Shown: one piece after another, positions 22,961-27,205 of the stretch
How positions within the stretch are numbered: the stretch's first letter is position 1
Layout of the letters: each line of letters begins with the position of its first letter
IMG/VR virus record: IMGVR_UViG_3300022699_000083
Location: 1 to 27,205 of that record
DNA: 27,205 bases
Reading direction: 5' to 3' (one strand)
From: a virus
Notes under the pieces: generated by a model
Database searches by the model: none
Seen by the model: the letters and a program-made list of their open reading frames with translations, nothing else
Told to the model about the DNA's origin: nothing
Position numbers and translations under genes: made by a program

Positions 22961-24161
22961 ACTGCATTATTTCTTTCGCTCTATTACTAACTTCTTCTGG
23001 TGTTAATGCACCTAATGATTGAGCCATTTGTAAATTTGCTAATTGGTCTTTTTTAGTTAAAGCCTTTTCACGCTCTGCGAATTGCATAAACGATAAGTGA
23101 TTCCAACTAATAACTAAGTCAATATTTCTTTGTTCGTAACCAAATATGCGTTCTAATCCATTAACAAGGTCATAACCTTTAGGCTTTAAACAATACTCAA
23201 CGTGCATTAACCTCGCTTTTTCTTGGTTTTCGTATGTAGAGCCATTAACGTTAACTTCTAAAACATCTCTTGGTATTCCGTACATATTGCCAATAGTAAA
23301 ATAGTCCTCTCGGTAACTCTCATCTAACTTTAAGTTGGCAATATTATCTACAAACCTTTTTATGTCTGCCATAGTTTTAACAGCGTGAACTGGTTTGTTT
23401 TTTCTTACGTTGCGTTCAATGCTGTCCTTTTCATCACCCGACATTGGCGCACCATAAATATCAGTTTCTTTGTGCTGACCTGTAACCATGAATTTACGGC
23501 TAAACTCTAAGTTGATGCCTTTAGCATCTAACGATTGGTCTGAATTATAAATAACTTTGTATAACGCATCAATAGCAGAGTTGCCACGATACCAATTGCC
23601 AACACCATTAGACAAGTCAAAGAATGGCATTATATCCTTTAATGTGTAAGTTGTATAAGTGCCATCTAAATTGTAATACTGTATTGTTTCGCGCTCTAAA
23701 TCATTAAACGATTGTCTTGATAAAATGTTTTTATCCAGCTTTTGTATTAGTTCTGTTTCCCATACAAATCTAGATGGATCTAAGAAATAAGATACAGTTG
23801 AGTTATTTAGCGTCTTTGTATTAGTGTAAAGGTATGCAGTGCCTAACATATTCCAAAACATATAATCCCAAAGGTATTGCCTTTGCGTTTGGTATAAATT
23901 AGGCTTTTTTAAGAAGTTAACTAACGGATCATTTTGCAATACCCTTTCATTTCTAACGGCATTTATTTTAGCCAATGAAAACATATCGCATTGCAGTTTA
24001 AATACTTTAAGCACCGCAGGATTGCAAAGCACAGCATCTAAACGCTCTTTTTCTGTTCTTAATTTTGTTGTTTTAAGGTCTGAATCGAATAACTTAAAAA
24101 ACCAATCACCATTGGTATAACGTTCAGCTTCGTATATGTTAGTGGAGAATGGGTTATACAT
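22953..24161 (-). CDS. Portal protein, HK97-type
   Basis: The 402-residue protein follows the usual portal order. It has an N-terminal clip and wing region (LQNDPLVNFLKKPN, then QRQYLWDYMFWNMLGTAYLY), a segment VSYFLDPSRF, LSNGVGNWYRGNSAIDALYK, then FMVTGQHKE. The C-terminal crown helix region has GIPRDVLEVNVNGSTYENQ and ALTKKDQLANLQMAQSLGALTPEE. It forms the dodecameric DNA channel at the capsid vertex. Its start overlaps the small membrane-protein gene by 8 bp. Confidence 0.88.
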   Translation of the reverse strand: MYNPFSTNIYEAERYTNGDWFFKLFDSDLKTTKLRTEKERLDAVLCNPAVLKVFKLQCDMFSLAKINAVRNERVLQNDPLVNFLKKPNLYQTQRQYLWDYMFWNMLGTAYLYTNTKTLNNSTVSYFLDPSRFVWETELIQKLDKNILSRQSFNDLERETIQYYNLDGTYTTYTLKDIMPFFDLSNGVGNWYRGNSAIDALYKVIYNSDQSLDAKGINLEFSRKFMVTGQHKETDIYGAPMSGDEKDSIERNVRKNKPVHAVKTMADIKRFVDNIANLKLDESYREDYFTIGNMYGIPRDVLEVNVNGSTYENQEKARLMHVEYCLKPKGYDLVNGLERIFGYEQRNIDLVISWNHLSFMQFAEREKALTKKDQLANLQMAQSLGALTPEEVSNRAKEIMQYE

Positions 24162-24375
24162 TTAGTTCCCTAGTGTGTTTTAATGACCAGTTTTTTATAA
24201 GTATTACAATGGCACAAAACACGTTAATTAATATCAAAGGAATTGATACAATCAAGATAAGTCTTGGTAATAAAGTAAATGCAAGGAATAACCGAACACT
24301 TTTAAATATTCGTTTACCCCTTGCAAATATTAACTTTAAAAACTCAAACAATCGATGTTTCACAACATTGAACAC
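24154..24375 (-). CDS. Small membrane protein between TerL and portal (73 aa)
   Basis: It opens with GTG at 24375 (an in-frame TAG lies just upstream, and no ATG is available) and ends overlapping the portal ATG by 8 bp. A basic amphipathic N-terminal half (KHRLFEFLKLIFARGKRIFK) precedes one long hydrophobic segment at about 35-61 (LPRLILIVSIPLILINVFCA and on). A membrane gene at this place is unusual. A promoter-like element directly precedes it. The antisense ORF here is a less convincing alternative. Confidence 0.5.
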   Translation of the reverse strand: MFNVVKHRLFEFLKLIFARGKRIFKSVRLFLAFTLLPRLILIVSIPLILINVFCAIVILIKNWSLKHTRELNV

Positions 24376-24382
24376 TATTTTA

Positions 24383-24415
24383 CAAAACTAATAAAAATAT
24401 TTTTAATATATGCAA
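24383..24415 (-). promoter_or_regulatory. Bacteroidota-type promoter before the head genes
   Basis: On the - strand TTG (24415-24413) and TAGTTTTG (24390-24383) are separated by 22 bp, the same spacing as the + strand element at 1459-1491. It would start transcription at about 24379-24376, almost on the GTG of the small membrane gene and upstream of portal. The surrounding DNA is T-rich, which raises the chance of a random match. Confidence 0.45.
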
Positions 24416-24421
24416 GTTTTT

Positions 24422-25693
24422 TTATATTTTTTTTATTAAGCCTTTTTTATGCCACCACATAGCCCCATACCTTATTCGATCTATTTCGTGGTTATGCATA
24501 TCAATAGGCTTTTCTAATTGGTTGCCGTTCTTGTCAACGTCCCAACAGTAAACACGTTGTTCATATGCTATGCTTTCACTTGTATCTGTATAATAAACGT
24601 CTAAGTTATGCAATAAATCAATACCATCTAATATCTTCTTAGAACTGCCATCAATAGCTTGTGCATATTCCCATCCTGCACGTCTTAAAGATAATATTTT
24701 TTCTGGTCTGTTACTGTCGCATATTATAATAGCATTCTTAGGTATGTTTAATTTGTCAAACATCCACGTTACAAAGCCATCACCATCACGCCCTTTAATT
24801 TGCGCTAATTCTGATGAGGTCATTGTTGAGCGTATTTCATTTTCTGATTTGTAGTTAAGTGAATGGTTAAATAACATACCATCGTAATACTTCATTTCTC
24901 CTATTGCAAAAGGGTCTTGCTTACCCCAGTCAACTGTATAAATATTAGGTGCATCAATAGATAAATATTCGTGATACGTAATAGGCTTCCAAAAGAATAT
25001 ACGACCCTCAACGCCACCAATTTGACCTAAGCCATAGATGCGCCACTTATTAGCCCAATACTCAGACTGTACGTTTTCGGCTTTGTCGTAATCTTTTAAG
25101 TCTGGATTCTTATAACCACGCTTTTTATAATTTAGTATTTCGTTAACTTCTTCTTTAGATAGGTATTCGTTATCAAGGTAAGTAAGAATAAGAAAGTCAC
25201 AGTCATCACGTGGTAACACTTCCTTGTGAAACCAAAACGATTCGTTAGGGTTAAAGTCTATAATAATACGTTTAGCCCTTGATGTTAACTCTCTATACGT
25301 TTCAAAGTTTACTTTATTAGCCTCATTGACAAACATTATATCACTTCTTAGCCCTTTACCCACGTCCTCTTTATCTAAACCCAAGAAGCGTATAAAAGAT
25401 TTATTAGGGAACTCTATTTTAGGCGCACCAAAATCAACACCAGTAGCTTTAACCTCATCATACTTATTAAACGACCTAAGAATATTAATACAGTCTTTTA
25501 TAACGGTATCACGCATTTTAGAAAGTTCTGCTGATGCTATGTATATCTCTTTGTTTGGGTGCTTAATTGCGTGGTTAATGATAAGTATGAGACAACTATA
25601 AGTTTTTGATGCGCCCTGTCCCCCTTGTAAACCCCATATCCTTTTCTTTAATGCTGATATTTTACGAAGCCCAGTTGTTACAGTAACACTCAT
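24422..25693 (-). CDS. terL: Terminase large subunit
   Basis: The 423-residue ATPase-nuclease drives DNA packaging. Walker A is GGQGASKT (24-31), with Ser in place of the usual second Gly. Walker B is DIMFVNEAN (118-126), with Asn-Glu in place of Asp-Glu. IIDFNPNESFW follows at 144-154. The nuclease half has VDWGKQDPF (Asp255), IICDSNRPEK (Asp326) and HEIDRIRYG (Asp405) as metal-binding acids. Length is normal for phage large terminases. It overlaps TerS by one base (TAATG). Confidence 0.9.
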   Translation of the reverse strand: MSVTVTTGLRKISALKKRIWGLQGGQGASKTYSCLILIINHAIKHPNKEIYIASAELSKMRDTVIKDCINILRSFNKYDEVKATGVDFGAPKIEFPNKSFIRFLGLDKEDVGKGLRSDIMFVNEANKVNFETYRELTSRAKRIIIDFNPNESFWFHKEVLPRDDCDFLILTYLDNEYLSKEEVNEILNYKKRGYKNPDLKDYDKAENVQSEYWANKWRIYGLGQIGGVEGRIFFWKPITYHEYLSIDAPNIYTVDWGKQDPFAIGEMKYYDGMLFNHSLNYKSENEIRSTMTSSELAQIKGRDGDGFVTWMFDKLNIPKNAIIICDSNRPEKILSLRRAGWEYAQAIDGSSKKILDGIDLLHNLDVYYTDTSESIAYEQRVYCWDVDKNGNQLEKPIDMHNHEIDRIRYGAMWWHKKGLIKKI

Positions 25694-26076
25694 TATTCAT
25701 TATCTAACGGATCAATGTTTAATATTGGTGTTTGTATTTTTTCGTTTTTAGAGGTCTGGTCTATTCTATCAGTCCATCCATGATTAGATTTCAAGTTCAT
25801 TATAGCAAGGCTAGGAACTATATCCCCTGTTTTACCGTGTGAAAAACAATTACTTTCACATTGTTGCTCAAGCCTTTTATAAAGCGTCTTACACTCTTTA
25901 AATTTGTCTTTAAGATAAACAAAAATTTCTCTGTAAGTATCTAATTCACTCGCAACCTCACCAATAAAATCTAGTTTCTTTTTTTTAGCAATAAGCAAAG
26001 CGGATTCCATAAAATCAATAGATTCGTCTAAAGTCCATTTTTCTGCATTCTTATTTTCTTTTGGTGCACCAGCCAT
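25693..26076 (-). CDS. terS: Terminase small subunit
   Basis: The 127-residue protein starts MAGAPKENKNAEKW, a GAPxxNxxA pattern common at the start of Bacteroidota phage small terminases. It has a helical body (DFMESALLIAKKKKLDFIGE) and ends SLAIMNLKSNHGWTDR, the usual LKxxxGWxDR landmark. It recognises packaging-site DNA and recruits TerL. A TAnnTTTG element about 74 bp upstream probably starts the packaging transcript. Confidence 0.85.
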   Translation of the reverse strand: MAGAPKENKNAEKWTLDESIDFMESALLIAKKKKLDFIGEVASELDTYREIFVYLKDKFKECKTLYKRLEQQCESNCFSHGKTGDIVPSLAIMNLKSNHGWTDRIDQTSKNEKIQTPILNIDPLDNE

Positions 26077-26144
26077 TACAACAACTTTAATTGAATTATA
26101 CTATCTATAATTGCCTCTTTAATTTGTTTTTTAAAATACGCCAT
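26076..26144 (-). CDS. Possible 22-aa leader peptide coupled to terS
   Basis: ATG at 26144 opens 22 codons (MAYFKKQIKEAIIDS, then a short hydrophobic end) whose TAA overlaps the terS ATG by one base (TAATG), the coupling used elsewhere here. The ATG lies only 5 bp after the -7 element, so the transcript would be nearly leaderless. It may be a translational leader or simply chance. Confidence 0.3.
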   Translation of the reverse strand: MAYFKKQIKEAIIDSIIQLKLL

Positions 26145-26149
26145 ATCTA

Positions 26150-26157
26150 CAAAGATA
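26150..26157 (-). promoter_or_regulatory. -7 element (TATCTTTG) upstream of the terminase genes
   Basis: This is a perfect TAnnTTTG match on the - strand in the only gap before terS. The expected -33 TTG is not at 19-22 bp (the nearest TTG is at 13 bp), so a phage-specific activator may replace it. It would start the late packaging and head transcript. Confidence 0.5.
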
Positions 26158-26163
26158 AAAAAA

Positions 26164-26415
26164 TTATTTACAATTCTTAACTTTTCTAAACCAATGATTG
26201 TTTGGTAGGTTTTGTTGTTCTCTAAAAACATCAAAATTATCAGAATTATTAAATTGATTATCGCACGTATTAGGTACGTCTATTATCGTATAACTACCAG
26301 TTACACCTGCTGATCCGCTAACTATTATAATTTCAACGTCACACTTGCAACTGTTGTCGTCTTTACTGCACGACGCTAATATAAGCATCGCTAAAATTAA
26401 TATTAAATTTCTCAT
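26164..26415 (-). CDS. Small surface lipoprotein candidate (83 aa)
   Basis: The protein has a type II signal peptide with lipobox LASC (Cys16), followed by SKDDN. Lys then two acidic residues shortly after the lipidated Cys matches the export signal that moves lipoproteins to the cell surface in Capnocytophaga-like Bacteroidota. The mature part is about 68 residues with four Cys (NSCKCDVEI, NTCDN, KNCK), probably two disulfides. Small lipoproteins like this occur in other flavobacterial phages. Blocking the outer-membrane receptor after infection is the main functional idea. It overlaps the upstream gene by 4 bp (ATGA). Confidence 0.65.
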   Translation of the reverse strand: MRNLILILAMLILASCSKDDNSCKCDVEIIIVSGSAGVTGSYTIIDVPNTCDNQFNNSDNFDVFREQQNLPNNHWFRKVKNCK

Positions 26416-26795
26416 TGTTGTAATTGTTTTAATTGTTGTTCGTAAAAATTTATACGTCTTTTAATAAAATCCACTTTATTAATGTTTACTTTAACCTTAT
26501 CTTTTTTATTATCCATAAACTTAAATAATACTTTCTCAAAGTGGTTTACCTCGTTTTTGAACTTAGTATCTAATAACATAAAGTTAGGAAATTCTTTAAT
26601 GCCATGTATAACTGTTGCGTGGTTAAACCCAGCTGCATTTCCGATGGCTTGATAAGTTAAGTACTCTGGAATATAATTGTAAGCGTAATAATAAAACAAA
26701 TATCTTATTTTAATTATTTCTACTTTCCTTGTCTTTTTTGTAATATCTACATTAAAGTAATCTTGTGTAAATTGTTTAAGTTGTTCTACTGTCAT
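26412..26795 (-). CDS. DnaA domain IV-like DNA-binding protein
   Basis: The 127-residue protein has YQAIGNAAGFNHATVIHGIK (48-67). This closely follows the helix-turn-helix signature of DnaA domain IV (IGxxFGxRDHTTVxHA), with His and Thr-Val-x-His conserved. No AAA+ ATPase domain is present, so it is not an initiator by itself. The C-terminal third is basic and helical (KVKVNINKVDFIKRRINFYE). It may bind DnaA-box-like sites for replication or late-gene regulation. The structured intergenic region lies immediately upstream. Confidence 0.75.
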   Translation of the reverse strand: MTVEQLKQFTQDYFNVDITKKTRKVEIIKIRYLFYYYAYNYIPEYLTYQAIGNAAGFNHATVIHGIKEFPNFMLLDTKFKNEVNHFEKVLFKFMDNKKDKVKVNINKVDFIKRRINFYEQQLKQLQQ

Positions 26796-26817
26796 TGTTT
26801 ATTTATTAAAATTAAAT

Positions 26818-26921
26818 GCTCGTCTTTCCGAGCCGTCAGTCTTGTAAGTATTAACGGTTTTTATGGACCATAATAAAATGGCAAAGCTGCTCCGAATTAA
26901 GGTAAATGTACCCATACTTAC
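26818..26921. ncRNA. Structured non-coding region: three-way junction plus hairpin
   Basis: The 144-bp gap between DUF3310 and the DnaA-like gene has no ORF but clear pairing. P1: GTAAGTAT (26844-26851) with ATACTTAC (26914-26921). P2: TAACGG (26852-26857) with CCGAATTA (26892-26899), with a two-base bulge. P3: GGTA (26901-26904) with TACC (26909-26912). P1 encloses P2 and P3 with almost no unpaired junction bases. Next to it, GCTCG/CGAGC (26818-26833) forms a hairpin with a 6-base loop. Read on the - strand, it would be the leader of the DnaA-like gene; strand is not certain. I recognise no known riboswitch, tRNA or ribozyme. Confidence 0.5.
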
Positions 26922-26939
26922 GTCCTACATTAGCGACAA

Positions 26940-27155
26940 CTAAGGATTTTCACGCAGCTTTCTTAAATATTTAATCTCTCTTTCAATATAATCTTTTGCC
27001 TTTAGTAAGTCTGGCAAAGGATCTTTTGTTTTTTTACCTGCTCGACATATGTATTTAAGAACGTTAAATCTAAAGAAGTTTAAATTATAATTAATTGCAA
27101 CATCTATAAGGTCGTAATCTTTTCCACTATCGTAGTGCGGGCGTGATGCTTTCAT
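26940..27155 (-). CDS. DUF3310 family protein
   Basis: The 71-residue protein has the landmarks of DUF3310: RPHYDSGKDYDLIDVAINYN, then FRFNVLKYICRAGKK, and LLKAKDYIEREI. The family is common in phage nucleotide-metabolism and early regions, often fused to or near nucleotide kinases; its activity is not settled. The ATG at 27155 overlaps the end of the preceding gene by 4 bp. Confidence 0.85.
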   Translation of the reverse strand: MKASRPHYDSGKDYDLIDVAINYNLNFFRFNVLKYICRAGKKTKDPLPDLLKAKDYIEREIKYLRKLRENP

Positions 27156-27205
27156 GTTTTAATATTTTTAATTCTATTATTATTACCCATTAATTTTTCT
27201 CTAAT
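27152..27205 (-). CDS. C-terminal end of a gene cut by the right edge
   Basis: The frame is open from the right edge to a TGA at 27152-27154 that overlaps the DUF3310 ATG (ATGA). Only 17 codons are visible, basic and Asn-rich. The overlap with the next start, as in the other coupled pairs here, supports a real gene end, but the piece is too short to identify. Confidence 0.35.
   Translation of the reverse strand: MREKLMGNNNRIKNIKT

Noticed and set aside
24149-24391. + strand 80-codon ORF opposite the small membrane gene
   Set aside because: It would be the only + strand gene within the late operon and cuts across the portal start; the - strand frame is coupled to portal and has a TM segment.
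26818-26833. Hammerhead-like core (CTGAC followed by GAAA on the - strand)
   Set aside because: GAAA lies in the loop of the GCTCG/CGAGC hairpin and the CUGANGA core is incomplete; no stem I/III arrangement fits.
26796-26939. tRNA gene in the structured gap
   Set aside because: No acceptor stem, T-loop GTTCRA or CCA-like end could be placed.

Overview
This window looks like most of the late region, plus part of the early region, of a tailed phage with a siphovirus-type tail (or a prophage) of a Bacteroidota host, probably Flavobacteriaceae. The DNA is strongly AT-rich. Promoter-like sites follow the Bacteroidota TAnnTTTG pattern, gene starts lack Shine-Dalgarno sequences, and one lipoprotein has the Bacteroidota type of surface-export signal (CSKDD). 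Several proteins resemble families I know mainly from flavobacterial phages. No rRNA, tRNA, CRISPR array, integrase or insertion sequence is visible.

Positions 1-1756 (+ strand) hold a small-gene block. It contains the 3' end of a gene cut by the window edge, two tiny zinc-ribbon genes, three other small hypothetical genes, and a recurring leader module with inverted GTTGTATG/CATACAAC motifs. Everything from 1778 to the right edge is on the - strand and is read right to left.

Right to left, the order is: a partial gene end, a DUF3310 protein, a 140-bp non-coding stretch that folds into a clean three-way junction, a DnaA-domain-IV-like DNA-binding protein, a small surface lipoprotein, TerS, TerL, a small membrane protein, portal, a 42-residue micro-protein, prohead protease, HK97-type major capsid protein, and neck or connector proteins. 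Then come the major tail protein, a terminator, four overlapping small tail genes, the tape measure and a second terminator. The baseplate and tail-tip proteins follow, then a run of receptor-binding or appendage proteins (Mtd-N-like domain, BspA-type leucine-rich repeats). The region closes with secreted proteins including a pectate-lyase-like beta-helix, and a lysis module: two-TM holin candidate, small membrane protein, M15 peptidase endolysin, unimolecular spanin candidate, and a metallophosphoesterase.

The head and tail genes give a conventional DNA packaging, HK97 capsid and long-tail programme. The leftward end gives adsorption, extracellular polysaccharide attack and three-layer lysis of a Gram-negative cell. 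The less conventional parts are the structured intergenic RNA candidate at 26818-26921, the duplicated leader and zinc-ribbon modules at 342-1119, the signal-peptide-bearing pectate lyase, the candidate surface lipoprotein for superinfection exclusion, and several micro-genes packed by overlap. All functional names are from reading motifs and gene order by eye; no database search was possible.
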